Notes: generated by a model from the letters alone, not told the origin. Numbered from the stretch's first letter, positions 24,226-38,100 are shown. The stretch: 64,000 nucleotides of DNA from Cylicocyclus nassatus (GCA_958299035.1 CATQJL010000326.1:2804232-2868231), one strand, 5' to 3'. Made by a program: numbers and translations.

Positions 24226-24826
24226 TTAGGTTGTTAACTAAGTTTTGCAAATTATATCAAATTTCAATTGTTCAAATTCAAATTGCAAATTTTTTGGCAA
24301 TGTTTATACAATATGATGTGAGCTACAAGTACAGCAATTTATTCGGAAGTCTGGCAACGTGTGTGTTACGTAGGTGTATGGTAACAAGAGAAAAATTCAC
24401 GCATCCTCCCAGATCGTTACAACTTCGGCTGAAATTTGGAGTTTGCATCGCACACACCGTCCATTTTTGGCGCCCTCATCTTTTTTTGCAATCGCAAAAA
24501 CACAAGACACTGACCGATTGTGATCGCATAATTCTTCTAGGTGATTAGTGACTAGAAAGGGAAGAAAACATCCAGAGCACATCGAAAGCACTTATTTGCT
24601 CGTCCAAAAATCAAGGATGGGAATGCCAAAGTTGGATGTGTGCGATGGCACACATGATCATATGAAATGATTCGACTGCAACCTGATGAAATATAAAGTG
24701 TCAGAAGTTTTGGAAACGCTCAAATTTTTGCTATCTCGTGATCAAAGTCAAACTATTTGCGTTATTTCATACAACACAGTCCACATAGGGGAAAGTTATG
24801 GAAGTTGCAAATAGTTAACAACGTAA
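24226..24826. mobile_element. TTAGGTTG mariner-like element
   Basis: Left TTAGGTTGTTAACTAAGTTT; right end complement ATTACGTTGTTAACTATTTG. Left flank TA (24224-24225). Terminal repeats of about 27 bp, length 601 bp, no intact transposase. The 105-codon plus frame and 64-codon minus frame inside it have no DDE-type motif spacing that I could see. Confidence 0.65.
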
Positions 24827-24893
24827 TGTTACTAGAGTTGCTCCTTTCATAACACGAATATCGCAGACTACGTGAGAAATAGCTTCTATCGAA

Positions 24894-25169
24894 TTATATT
24901 AGCCGTTCGCTATATCCCTGCACGAAATGCCATGCAAAAGTGGCCTCCTCGACATATATAGGCCAAATTTTGCAAAGCTCGAATTGGGGAACATTTGAGT
25001 TAAGGAGTATCGCTTCGTAAACGACAAGCGCCAAGTTACAGACGTCATGTGGGAGCCTGCTGTGGAGTTGATCGCTTATAAGCCTACATATCAGTACTTC
25101 CGCTCCAATTGATATTTGTTTATGCCAGCTATTCAGTCTGATTCTATCACTTTTACCGGTAAGAATCAC
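24894..25169 (-). CDS. Minus-strand exon or open frame, unrecognised
   Basis: Ninety-one open codons end with TAA at 24894-24896. A usable acceptor inside (CTGATATGTAG, near 25089) would give a terminal exon of about 63 codons: ...RLPHDVCNLALVVYEAIL... to ...AWHFVQGYSERLI. Composition is that of a globular protein. No upstream exon was connected and no family recognised. Confidence 0.3.
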   Translation of the reverse strand: MILTGKSDRIRLNSWHKQISIGAEVLICRLISDQLHSRLPHDVCNLALVVYEAILLNSNVPQFELCKIWPIYVEEATFAWHFVQGYSERLI

Positions 25170-25380
25170 GAAAAATTCGCACAGTATTTTTCAAGCGCAC
25201 ACGCTACGCAAGGTCATTGCTCGTACAGGACATCTGCTTTGACATTGAGAGGTGGACTATTTGTTGAACAGTTTCGCAGCAACCCTGGGGCACCGTCCAT
25301 CCAAATTGAGGCTGGTGTGATTTTGTTGTGTGGTCGGGTTTCCTAACTAAATAAACGGCCTAAGTACGGCTGTGAAAGAT

Positions 25381-25652
25381 GAATTCCGAAGCGAGAAAAT
25401 CGCTCCAGAATATAGAAGCGGCTCAGGTGGCTCTGCCCATTAACGGTTTAAAGTGATGAGGTTGAAAGCGGGCTTCAGAGTAGAAAGAAATGCAAAAATC
25501 TGATAGTCATAGAGAAGAGAGGATTTATGACAACTTTGGATACATTGAGACCTGATTTTGGACTATTTATCTTCAGAACACCCACATTAATGGGCGGAGC
25601 CCCCTGGGCTGGGCCACTTCTACATCCTGGAGCGATTTTCTCGCTTCGGAAT
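25381..25652. repeat. GC-rich fold-back repeat
   Basis: The arm 25381-25443 (ATTCCGAAGCGAGAAAATCG, GGCTCAGGTGG) pairs with 25587-25652 (CATTAATGGGCGGAGCCCCC, GGAGCGATTTTCTCGCTTCG). The spacer is about 145 bp. A shorter relative of the arm (TTCTGAAGCGGTTTTCTCGC) occurs at about 52423. Non-coding. Confidence 0.7.
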
Positions 25653-27356
25653 ACATTTTTCGCAGCGGGAGTTGGGCGATTACTTAGTTAGATATTGCGC
25701 TATTACAACCATCAAATTCTCAGAATCCTCAATTTGAGTGGATGCTTTTTGAGGGATTGCTTGCGGCGACCACCTTCCTCTCGCCATTTCATGTTTGAAA
25801 AGTTTGCTCGCGAGTCCAAAAAGAATTAGATCATCGTAGAGCGCTGACGGAACCACTCAGTATGGCTTGACTCTTTTCCAAACAACCTTCTCGAGTCATT
25901 TTCATCGCACGACGGCTCACTGACAAAAGTTCATCCCATTAGAGTAAGACATCGAACGAATCCAAGTGTGTCTGTGTGTGGGGGGGGGGGACTTGCCTCA
26001 TCTTTACATGGCCGTTTCCTTTCGAATCCACAGAATGAGGGTGTAATTACCTCTGGCTTGCATAACAAGCATCTTACAAAGTGACACAATTTTCTCGCCA
26101 CTGCTGCTGGCATCACGCCTTATGTGCGTTTATTAGTCATGGGAGTTGCAGCTCCTATTCATCGATTCTACATAGATATTTCTTCTCTATCCATTCTTCA
26201 TTGTGTGAAACTCCAAATGTGCCAGTCCTTGCTTGATTCACAATAATAATTGACATGGGAATGCTCTCCTTGATTGGAGGAGGTAGATTAGAACAGAAGC
26301 TTTGCAACGAATTTCTGGAAATAATCCGAATTCTACGAATCCATTTAGTAGTTTATTTATTTTATTTCAAAAGAAAATCATGTGCTTTTCAATATTGGTT
26401 GAAGTAGTTATTGTTGTTATATCGTGAAAACAAAAAGGTAGAGCCAAAAGTAACGTGTCTTTTCAAATCGGTCGCCAAAAATATGAAAAGGTCCACCAAC
26501 TTCTAAGTTTATGTTTGGTCTGGGTCTTATGATCCACTCTTTTTGACCAGAGTAAATTCATTCTGATCTGGAACTGTAAGAAAACTGATGAACTCTGTTT
26601 GTCCAAAATCTTCTAGTATCTATCTAATACATAAAACCGTAAAAATCCAATATATAATAAAATCTTAACACCAGTTCAAAAAACATCAAGTAGCGGGAAA
26701 ATGCGGTGCGGTCCCGAAGCGCGCCAATGCAGTTTAGCATCTTCAATTACTGGTTCACCTGTGTACACTAGAATACTGCACTATGAACGGAAACATGAAT
26801 TAGGTCACGGTCACGAATTTTTGGATTTCCAGCATTCTTGGTGCGAGGCATATATTCCAACCTAATAAGTACAAACGTACAGAGCAAATCGCCTGCTTTA
26901 AAAATTTTAGAAGGATTATACTGTGAAATAACGACCCCAGCAATTTCTGTGACCTGCAGCTGTTAAGGGATCCTTACCACAAACATTTGCGTTGCAGTGA
27001 TGGATGATGGTTAGATTCAGAACCCTAAGTTTTTTTTTTCATTTCCGTCTATAATAGCACCTGATTGACGAAAAAGAAATTCATCCTGTCAAGTTCTCAT
27101 GAGATGAACTACTGCATGAAAGAGTATAGTGCATTTGAATCTCTCCTCTATCTCGCAAAGGAGACAAAAAAGTCATTCATAGAAATTTTGTTTTTGAACT
27201 TTATCTCAGACTCTTGTACATCTCACTGCTCTCAGCTATATATTGCGCTAGTGTATCCTTATTTAGAAAAATTATTTCGTGTTCAGGCCATTTAATTTAT
27301 GAATTTTTTGGTTCTGCTGCAAAAGTCAACAGCACCCTTGTTTCGTTTGGAAAATA

Positions 27357-28043
27357 CAGGGTGTCCAAAAAGTAAGTACCTTTTGATCGTTAATGACTCT
27401 CTTCCCACAAAATTTTGCTTAACCTCAAGTACCGTTTGGTAGAGTGTGCTTCAAATTAGATTTACAGTAAGGAGCGAATCACTCATCGCTCTTAATTATT
27501 GTTGGGTTACGGTGAGGAGTTTCAGCATACACCGCCTTTATGACATAGACCGTTCCAAAAAAGTTTCAAAAAATTTTGAAAAGCTGTGAAGAGGTGCCTT
27601 CAGAAATGCTGATTTCATCGAGCAATTTTTTGCAAGTTTTCAAAGCGATTCAAGTGATTTTGTCACATCCGTGAAAAGCACTCAAAAACGTTACTGCGGT
27701 TTACCTGGTAAAGCTTACGAAAGAAAAAGGTTATGAAAAAAGATTTACGCTAAGCGTAAAATTCATATTGATGGTCACGACTCAGAGCAGAACCACAAAG
27801 TGTTTTTGGCTCGGAGTATCCATTTTGAAACAAAATGTAGCCATTCATGGCTCAAAGTGGCTCAAGGCTCTCCAGTTCCTACCGTAATCCTATAGTAATG
27901 AAAAGAGTTTAGTTATTCACTCCATACCAGAGATCTAAGGTGAAGCCTGCTCCACTGAATAATGCTTGAAGCTAAACAAAAGATTTTGTAGGAAGAGAGT
28001 TATTACCGATTGAAAAGTGTGCACTTACTTCCGGGACACCCTG
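27357..28043. mobile_element. CAGGGTGTCCCA-family element
   Basis: Left CAGGGTGTCCAAAAAGTAAG, right CTTACTTCCGGGACACCCTG, left flank TA (27355-27356). The arms share ATCGTTAATGACTCTCTTCC and its complement, AGATTTACAGTAAGGAGCGA and the TCTTAATTATTGTTGGGTTA block. Length 687 bp. No transposase. Confidence 0.85.
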
Positions 28044-29054
28044 TCTATGTTTGAAAGTGCACTATAGAGTAAAATCTATGAGAACTGGCTAGTTATGTTC
28101 CATGATTAGAGTGTGTGCCAGAAGAATTCGTTTCTGTTAGATAGTCTATTTGCCAGTGCATCTCAGCAAAGTGCACCTTTTCAGCTAGATATTGCCATTC
28201 AGACGCTCTGAGTGACGTCAGTAATTAATCGAACTAAATAGAATCGGTTCATTTACAAATATCGCGCATATCCAAGTGTCCGTAATATAGACTTCGAGAG
28301 CTGACATCATGAGGAGGTCTAGACTTTGACCCTCGAGGCGGGTTCTCTACCTAAAGTTATTAGCTTGGTGCAAAATTAATGCATGTTTTTCTTAGTGCCC
28401 TTTTAGAACAACTGTTTTCCATAAGATCGCCTTTCCTGAGATGAATGTCATATAGATATCAAAGCTTCGTACTTGGGCGTCGCTTCTTGTGCTCTTATTC
28501 TCAAACTTTTCATTCAAGAAACCATTTCTCAATCGCTGTCATAAGCTGACTAGGCTACTGCAGTACTATCTAACTAAGACCTGACCTTTCGAGTAACAGC
28601 TTATATAATGACATTGGAATATAGTTTAGCGTTTGCTATCGTGTCCGAAATGTGTTTCTCGAAAGAAGCAACGGTAGAGTATCTTTTAAACATGAAAGCA
28701 GAATTTTTGTTTAATGAATATGGTTACCGCTCATGAAGGGTCCTTCTTTGCTCATTGGTGATAGGAAGCAGGAAACTTAAAAATTAAAATAGGACATCAC
28801 GTTTTCTTCGCAAGTTTTCTTGCTATTTTCGTAGTAAATGGGCTGTGATGTCCAATGTTTCTTTTCGCAAGATCATTACTTATTGAAGTGGCTTGAGCTG
28901 ATTTTCATATGGAAAGTGCTGTATATCTCTAATCATAAAGTAAAAAATGTCTCCCATTTTTTATAAACCTACAATAAGGTTCTCAAAAACGGTATTCAAA
29001 ACGCTTGATTCATCGATTCATAATTTTTGCAGAAATCATACTGCAGGAAACACC

Positions 29055-29111
29055 GTAATTTGTAAATTTCCAGCAAACAAGATAGATTGTAAATTTTCAG
29101 CGAACAAAATA
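29055..29111 (+). repeat. Minisatellite units interrupted by an inserted element (left part)
   Basis: Two units of TTGTAAATTTCCAGCAAACA / TTGTAAATTTTCAGCGAACA lie just before the element at 29112. Two further units, starting about 29825 and 29857, follow it directly. The element therefore appears to have landed within a four-unit tandem array. Confidence 0.7.
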
Positions 29112-29822
29112 TTAGGTTGGTGCAAAAGTTCTTTCCGCCCAAATTCAAAAATTCATAACTTGTTGAATTCTTAACGAAACTGCAAGGTCTAAATTTTACT
29201 TAAGAGAGAAACTCATGCTCTTTGCATTTGTACCTGAACTGTTTGTTAATGTTTACAAATTAAGGAGATAGAAGCTCAAAACCAAAATCACTCAAAATTT
29301 GAATTTTTCGTGTAGGGTCATAAAAAATCGGAAATCTGCACCAAAAATCGGAGCACTCAGGATTGTAGGTTCTTTCACCAGCTCTTTCTAACGGTGCAAA
29401 GTTTGCGCTGATTGAGCGTCTCTATGAAAAGTTATGATTTCCCTGAAAAATGTCAAAATAAATCAAATTCGCCCTTTTGTATTGCTTGCTCGAAATTCAT
29501 AACTTTTGATAGAGGCGCTCAATCAGCGCAAGCTTTGCACCGTTAGAAAGAGCTGGTGAAAGAACCTACAATACTGACTGCTCCGATTTTTGTTGCAGGT
29601 TTCCGATTTTTTATGACCCTACACGAAAAATTCAAATTTCGAGTGATTTTAGTTTTGAGCTTCTATCCCCTTAATTTGTAAACATTAACGAACAGTTCAG
29701 GTACAAATGCAAAGAGCATGAGTTTCTCTCTTAAGCGAAATTTAGACCTTGCAGTTTCGTTGAGAATTCAACAAGTTATGAATTTTTGAATTTGAGCGGA
29801 AAGAACTTTTGCACCAACCTAA
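29112..29822. mobile_element. TTAGGTTGGTGC long-arm palindromic element
   Basis: Left TTAGGTTGGTGCAAAAGTTC, right GAACTTTTGCACCAACCTAA: a perfect 20 bp terminus typical of mariner-type elements. TA flanks both sides (29110-29111, 29823-29824). The arms are nearly as long as half the element. For example, AGACCTTGCAGTTTCGTT (right) mirrors AACGAAACTGCAAGGTCT (left), and the AAAGAGCTGGTGAAAGAACC block is mirrored by GGTTCTTTCACCAGCTCTTT. It would fold into one long hairpin. No coding content. Confidence 0.9.
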
Positions 29823-29984
29823 TAGATTGTAAATTTCCAGCAAACAAGATGAATTGTAAATTTTCAGTGAACAAAGTTGATACCTTTCATAAATAAGAAT
29901 GAAACACCTAAAGCCCACTTGATGAAATCCTACATTATAGTATAATCTGTTACATTTCATTCTTCACACTTCTGACAGCCTCAG

Positions 29985-32900
29985 GATATTTTCGATATCT
30001 GGTAATTTTTGCTATAGGCCATTTCGCATAATAGTACCCACAGGTGGGTCGTAAACTCAACAAAGGAGAAGGCTCTCTTGTCCGAAATGGCAAGAGCCAA
30101 AAAAAGTTCGTGTGTGAACGGTCATAACTTAAACTTTTTTCGCAGGAGAAGATAAAAATGATTTTTTATCTAGAAAGCTTGCACCTATCTTCTCTAAAAA
30201 TATTCTGACACTGAATGCCTTCTATCAAAAGTACATAACATAAAAACTCCTCGGAATGGTGGAGCTTCCTCGAGAATGCTTGAATATTTTATTGGATAGA
30301 GTCCATATACGTATGAAGTTTGAGTGTGCCTGTAGTACGTCTGTACGCATGTTTGATGGATCCGTAAGTTCCGCATAGAAAATTCTATTCCTGATCCGAT
30401 TTGACCAGAGTCTGCACACATATAACTGATGCCAATAGCAAATTCTACTTTTGAAAAGATTTTCTTGATATCAGTTATCATTTGAGTAAAGCTGAAAGTT
30501 GATAGAAAGAGTTGATTATGAATAGATATCCAAAAGCAAAGTTATTCACTGCCTATCAGTTCTTCTTTTTTGAGTTAAGGGTTGAATTTTGTTTTACAAG
30601 TTAAGTATTTGCGAAGCTGTTAGCTGTTTGCAAAATTATCAATCCCTATTTTGGCAAAGGTCAGATGGTACTTAGGGGTTGAACAAAGTGGCGATTTCTT
30701 GACTTCCAGGGTTGTAAGCAACCGGGTACTTCAGCTTCATAAAATTTTTACAAATATATGAATAGGTCATTTGCTTGTTTAGCGATGGAAGCATGTAATG
30801 GCAACTTTGAATGACTAGCCTTTCTTAAGCGTCGCTCTTACCTCATTTTTCATTCGCAAAAGTGCTCATCTTGTGGCTAAGCCCTCCTTTTTGTCCTTTT
30901 CATTGCTTTTCCTGTTTTCAATACTCTGAACACATCAAGAAATCCTTTGTCTAACGTTACATACATATCTATTCCAAGATTAGCTTATGCCGTGTACTCT
31001 GAAGCCCTTTCATATTTTCTTTTCCTATATTTTTCTTTCTCTTTGGCGAAAAGCGCGCCTTGTTTTGGATTGTTGTTGAGTGACATATTTTGAATTTAGT
31101 AAATCTAACGATAACTCTAGTGTTTGACCACATTTGCCAACATTTGCTTGTGAACTATTTGCTCGAGGCGTGATACTTGAAGATATGTGCAAGAAGCCGG
31201 CATCACAAGCGCAGCATTTCACTTACGCGCAAATGTTGTCGGCAAGCGTCGGCAGCTCAAAAACGCTATATATTTATCGTTAGATTCACTAGTCTGTACT
31301 TTTCCTGTAACAAGTTTGAACTTCGTCAAACAAAACTTGCAAATAGTTCACAAATCAATCAGTAATATCAACTACTCTTTTTTTATTCGTGCTCAGTGGT
31401 TTTGTTTACCTCCCCCCGTATGTCATGTTCAAAGAGTCTAAACTGAATTGCATTTGCACGGATATTAGTCGATGCGAAGCGCCTTTCCAAATAGTATGAA
31501 CTGCAAATCTAGGCTGCATTGATATTACAAACCGTAGCAGTGCATAATGAACCTGTAAGATGGATAAATGTGCAAAATCCGGAGTTGTCAGCTGTTTGAG
31601 TTGCAGTGCATTTTGCATATGACCATTTACAAAACACTTTGTGTTCGCATAAGGGCACATCTGGCCTTTGGCGTGCATAGTTCAGTAGCGAGAAAAAGGA
31701 ATCTTATAATACAAGCTGAGAAATGTTGTATGGAGCTATATCGTATCTAACGCGGCCGGAGTCGAGACACACCTGTATCGATCGTATGTTTTGGCATGGT
31801 TTCAACATGGTGCTGGAACGGCGGTGGCACGCTGCTGGAACGCGCATTCTGCATGCAGCATAAAACAGAACATTTGCCAACGATGATTGGTTTACACTAT
31901 CGTTATAGCAGAAACAAATGTGTCCATTAGTTTCCTGCCGTATCTTCTGATGCTAATGTTTTAAAAGCTGTTTTCTATTCTTTTTTTGTATAGTTGATTG
32001 TCTATCTCAGCAGGCAGGCTGCAGTCTCACACATGAAACATTTTACTCTGAGCATTTGAAAAGTGTCAGTCTGGATGGTTTAATTGCTTATGCGAGCTTC
32101 CGATACTCAGTTTCAGCACTAGTTCATTAACACCATGAGTACAGGAGCACTATTACTATGCGAATAGGGCACCAGAAACTGGGCATTGGAAAAAAGATTT
32201 GCTAGGGACATTATAGCCTCATAGCCTTATGTACGGTCTATGAGAAATTAAGCGACAATATGACGGGGAAAAATGCCTTTGGAATTGCCTCCCCAGCATT
32301 TGAAAAACATTTTGCCTTATACTTGCTTCTTCCTTTAGAATCTAGCGTTTGAAAAGAAGACGTGCAAAAAATGCCGACTTGTTTTTGCAAATGTCGAAAC
32401 AAAAAGGTAATCTCATTTGCTTAGTGCCCTTTACAGTTAAGGTCCTTGTATAGAGTCTAGTTCGATATCTCTTCCCACCTATAATATCGCAGCGCATGTC
32501 GAACTGCCTTTGAGGCGCTGCTTGTTGATTAAACCCATTAAATATGCTTTGCTTTCAGAAACTCCCTTCAGTTGATACTTTTAAGCATTTTTTTACTGAA
32601 TCCGTACTTTCTATGTATGAAAATGGATGCTAGGCAACATCTATTTATCAATTTTCTTTCTCCATATTACTTGTGTTTCAGTACAAGCATACGAGTAATA
32701 AGTTGGTCATCACCCTCTTTTTAGTTTTCTTTTAAGTTCCAGGAAAAGGAGAAAGAATACAAAGATATATGGCCTGTCCATTCGACGCATAGTTTTGTAT
32801 AAATTATATTTGTTTTGTCTTGTCTTAAAAAATCAGCATGCGCGCAGAATTTTGATTAATTCTCTTTTTTGTCCCCACATGTTGAATCGCTTCATACCTC

Positions 32901-35900
32901 ACAGTGATCTTCCGTCATGTTCACCGCTTCGGCTAGAGATTGGGATTTCTTTTGAATGCACACCGAAGCTAATGTTTTTTAGTTTAATTACTGCTAACGA
33001 GCATACAGCGTTTATATTCCTTTCAAACAACGCTACAAGTTTTATTGTATTCAAACATTTTTCTGCATGTCATGTACGGTCGAGCTCATTCCAGTGACAC
33101 TTTGTGTAATTGCACACTTTTGCATTATGCAGTAGAGCAGAGCGGTGACGGTAGAATTACTGCCATGCCTGAGAACACTAGAAATCCCTGGAAAATCGCT
33201 TCTTTTGCTACAGTTAGTAATGCAAAATAAAAAATTGTTCCATTACAAAAGACAAGTGTTGAAATACGGACTTCTGCACGCTTGAGTAGATCCAGACCCT
33301 AAAGAACGTTTTCAAAGTAAGGCACACTCACCAGCGAGGGTTGGAATGGTCGGAGACCCCCATTCTTACATTGTTCTAAAAATGATTCTCAACTAATAGA
33401 GTTGTCACGAATGGGTGAGTTTTTTGGTATTATGCGCTTTCAATACGAAATTCCGAAGCATGCAGAGTGCATATTGTTTTACCTCACCTGACATTGTCTA
33501 AGCATATGGAGTCCTTTTTGAAAAGTTTAAAAGTAAAGAAGATGTACATCTTTACATCTCAACAATCGTCCACAGAGATCTTATATGAGGTAATCATATG
33601 CGAAATCAGGTACACTTCGTTTTCCACTTTCGCAAACTCCGAAGCCAAAGCTCATATTCTAGATAGCAAATATTCAAGTTTTCCCCGTTGTACGCTGAAG
33701 GTTATATTTTACTTTCCTTACATAGTTTGCGGATATATGCTGCTTCTTCAAACCTTCTCTCTCATCTTTTTATCGCATAGAATCTATCGGAAAAGATTGC
33801 TTTCTTTGTCGCTTGTTATGATTTATTGCAGCAAGAAGACTGGAAAAATATGTTTTGTGCTATGCTTACGCAGAAATTGTGAATTTCTGGCTTCCTTTTT
33901 TTGTGAGCATCGAGCGACTTGTACTGCTGTTTCATTGTTCAATTTCAGTGTACTTTATAGTGAATTTAGCTGCTTTGATTTTGGTAGAAAATGGTTTAGT
34001 CACCTGCGAAGAACTGTAACGCTTCCCTTTCGCTCCGATGCACTTCAAGCAACAAAATTCATTGTGCTTAATTTCATCTGCTTATTTTTTTGTATGTCTC
34101 ATCCCAGTGTTATCCAGAATAGAGGAATATAAGTTCTCCACTACTTTGAGAACTGAGTTGTAAGCGCTAGGATAGAGAAAAAAGGATGACAGTAAGAATG
34201 AAAATTTTCATACGATTGAAATACATGCTTTAGCTGAGGGGCAGCTAATTGTGGATTTCTGTCGCTTTTAGCTTGAGCTCTCGACCACAACACGACTTTT
34301 ACTTCTCACGATGTTGGAATAGTCGAAGCAGATTTGTGGCTTATAAGCTTTGAGAAATTTCTGTGATGTGGTTCACATTTTGGGATTTATTATCAGTCGA
34401 ATTGATTATCCGACTGTGAGTTGTCTGTATCAAAAGCATGATTAAAGATGCCGCAAAATGTTTTCATCTATAGCTCCACACGTTCCATTTGCTTAGGCTT
34501 GTGATTCGCTTTTTTAGCATAGTTTCTTGATGGCTTATATATCGAGCAACTGCTTTCCCTAAACTATATGACTGATGTTGGCAAAAAGCTCAAATCTTCT
34601 GAAGTCAATCGAAAAAGTATTTTAGCTGCAGGAATAGGAAAACAGGCGGACAAATGAATTTTCGAGAAAAATATGGAAGTTAAAAAAATTGCAAAAATGC
34701 CTCCGATTTGTCGTCAGTTTGATCTCGTTTCCAAAAATTGTTTTGTTGAGAACGGCTTGTACCCTTGATTCATCCTTATCGATACTTAGTTTGATCAAAT
34801 CTCATCGAAGCGACATCGAAGCAAGATTAATTGTTTTTGATACATAATTTACCACCTTTCTAGGAGTTTCAGCAGATATTGACTCAAAATATGTGTTCCA
34901 TCAAAGACATGACTATTTTGACCGAGACAAGGCAAATGTCATTTTCAAATGAAAATACCTTTTTACCTCCTTGCAATTATGCATATGTACTCACTTGCTA
35001 ACGATCGAATTATTGGCGACGTCTACAGAGTTTTGAAAATGTAGATCATATAAATTCAAATGAAAACATTCTGCATGTTCAGCATATTTTATAATGGACT
35101 TTCATTTTCGCCAAATGATCTGCTCTACGAATTGCTCTTTATTGTTATTCCTCCCATTAGAATCAAATGCGCTGCAGAAGAATGAAGTATGCATGTCTTT
35201 TGCTACTCATTGTATCCATAAATGCTGCCATTCATTTTGCGTCTTAGAAGTTCATGCTGATGTTTTCTTTCAAAAAAGTGCTTGCAAACAAGGGTGAGAT
35301 TTCCTCCTGGCCAGTGTTACAGTGATTCTTTGATAGCCATAGGGTTCTTATAAGGCTAATAGTTACTTCCTCGTTTGATTATCTTCATTTTGAATACCTT
35401 ATCATGCTACTTTTTTTAGAGAGATATTATCAAAGGTCTGGTAGAGAGAAAGAACGGCTTACCACTTTGAAGAATCTCTTCATTTCTTGAACTCTTCTCC
35501 CGGTATCAGTTTCTACTACATGTCCTCTTTACTGGCTTTGTTATTCAAAAAAAAGGATGAAACAATTCTATTCTTTAGTGACTGATAGTGCTATCGTTTT
35601 AACGTAAGAGTACGCAAGATCTAGTAAAATGCAACAAGTAAAAAAGCTTCTTTTGTATCGGATCGTTCCGAAACGTAACTTCTCATTGCTTGTGAGCCAC
35701 ATCCATCAGAATGAAGACTCGTAGGTGACCTTGATAATCGGTGCTTTCCTTTCCATATCTACAGATTGTATTCTCTCAGAATCCCAAACGCTGTGAGGAT
35801 TGACAAGCTTCAACTTCATAAAGGTATCTTTTCTCTCAGCAAAGAATACACAGTGCGCAGATAGAGCAAACCTAGCAGTATATGCGGCTTATCTAGACTT

Positions 35901-38100
35901 TTTGGAAAAATGTTTTTTCCTCAAAAAACCTGGGTTTCTAGCACCAGGTCAGATCATTACTATATCTGACATCTCAAAATCGAATTTTTCAGGCGAGTAA
36001 AGCTTGACAGTATCGCAAAATTAGAGCTTATTGATAAACAAATATTGTTACAAAATAGAAGCTTTGAAGATTGAAGTGCAGTCACATACTATCCATCAAT
36101 ACAGAATGTCAATACTTTTAAAGAAATGATCTTCTTGCAAAATCGCTGAGTTAATGAAAAAAGCCTGTGAAATTCCTTGTCTTGTTGAATTTGCTCTACA
36201 CAGGAGCTGATATAAAAATTTAGCAAAATTAGCAAGGCGCTTGGGCGTAGCCAAAACCATGGATTCCGGAATTTGCAATAATCTACAAATCGTGGATGAG
36301 CTGCAAGAAGCATAACTTTAGGAAAGATGTAAAACAGCATTGAATGCGACTGAGATTAACCAAAAATCTTCATTCTGAAGGATGTGACGTTTTGTCATAT
36401 ATGTAAAATTACTTATATGAAGTCGATTGTGTTAGTCATTGGTTTTCTTTTTGTTAGTTTTTATTCTCTCTACTGACCAGACCTGACCGTGTGGCAAACA
36501 TGCCAAGCTCGTCTCAGAATTCGAGAATGACACGCGAAAGGGCAGAGAGGAAACTCAATCTCGTACGATTTGCTGTCGTGGGATTGCAGATCAAATCCAT
36601 TCATGCACTTACCGTAATCGAATATAAGACTTAGAGTACAGATAGAGATGTCAAGCTTCATTCTCAAAGGCTCTCAAATGGTTCAGCTCTAGTAAACTTT
36701 GCTCTTTTATTCCTAAATGTATACCACGTTCTTCTTCGAATGTTCCGCTGCTTTTTACCACGATGTCGTTATGTAATAACAAAATTTTTAACTTCAGGTA
36801 CTAATCCTATGTTGGATTTATTCAATCTCCTTGGATGGGGGACGTTTTGGGAAGGAGAGGACCTACCGCAAAGTGCTTCAACGCGGCTTGTACATATCGT
36901 CAATATATCTCAGGTTGGTGCAAATTGTCAGGGTGATTTAATTTTTTTTAAGTGGTCTGTAGCATTCTATCATATTTCGAATAAGTCACTATGTATAACT
37001 GCTAAAAGTTTCTGGGATACAACCGTTTTTTGCTGATTAATAAAAACAGATTCTATTACCAGAAATGAGCGTCTCAGCATCCAGAAGTTTTATAGATTTT
37101 TATGCAACTTTTCTGTAAAAAAAAGTGGTGCAAAAGTGAGTGATACAAAAACCTTTCTCTCAGCATGTTCATTTTGCAAGTTGATTCATGTATCTTAATT
37201 TGAAACACAAATTAAAAACCGAATGCTCGCGAATATAAATGCCTTATTTCTTTGCCAGTGCACAAAGCACAATTATGTCAAGTGGTTGATCAACTTTATA
37301 GTAAAAACTACATACCATAGCTTTTCAATTGCTCTGACTACACTCTGGGGAGCGTTCCTGAAGATTATTAGCGAAGGGATGTGGGCGTGCGAAATGTAAA
37401 TGGCCGCTCGTAGCTAATACCGTTTATTGGGTAAAAAACGGTTATTAGATACTAAATCGGATTGTTCACAAGTTCTTCCAAGAGACACCCCCTTCCCTCC
37501 CTCTCAATTCAGAAGAAAAACAAGAAGGCAATTTCAAAAGAAAGCAGTTTCCCTTTTCTTTCCTGTATATTTTTTAGTCCTGCTCTATGTGCACCAAAAT
37601 ATTTGGATAGTTTTGGAAGTTTTCAAATTCGTTCGAATCTATCATAGATTTTTGTTATATAATGTCGTATTTCAATACAATCATGATGATTCGAATAGAT
37701 AAGGTCAACAGAAAATTAAAGATTATATAAATATATTCGCGACCCAACTACAATATCTTTATCTTTTTATTACTTCAGTATCCAACGATTAGTTTTTGGT
37801 CCGACTCATATCGAAAACCGTCCAAAAAATCGGTAGAACTACGTCAAAATTTTCGTGTGAGAGCGACAAACCACCGTAAAACAAAGTGCAATTTTTTTCA
37901 ATTTTGCTCCTTCTAATTGAAGTATAGGGTAACATTACCACTTGCAGTGTCCTTACTCGTTTTTTGGTTGCTTGGTTTTTTTCTGACAAAATCCGGCACC
38001 TTATCTATGTTTTAATTTCGAGACTTTATTTTTTATGTATTTTGGTAGTGCAAAAAGTTTGTCCATTTCGCTACTTATCTATCAAACTTCCCTAATAAGC
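29985..38100. other. Eight kilobases without a confidently supported gene
   Basis: The longest open frame in the window is here (33467-34132, 221 codons), but the frame beside it also reads like a membrane protein and no splice model was coherent, so I do not call it. Minus-strand frames at 30481-30194 and 36667-36470 (the latter with an internal GTAAGTGC donor) are possible exon fragments. The 5' exon or exons of the receptor gene at 38166 should lie within the last few kilobases, but I could not identify them. Confidence 0.35.

Noticed and set aside
32078..32100. GGTTTAATTGCTTATGCG considered as a spliced leader RNA (SL1-like start)
   Set aside because: Only the first nine bases match the nematode SL1 start and no Sm-type site or hairpin layout follows.
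33467..34132. Longest open frame in the window (221 codons, plus strand), hydrophobic patches
   Set aside because: The adjacent frame also reads as membrane-like protein (...VNFWLPFFVSIERLVLLF...), codon content is not convincing, and no splice model gave a known receptor layout. It may be a decayed chemoreceptor, but I cannot support that.
36470..36667. Minus-strand frame starting with a possible signal-like segment and containing a GTAAGT donor
   Set aside because: No second exon could be joined, and the start segment is too short and polar-interrupted to call a signal peptide.
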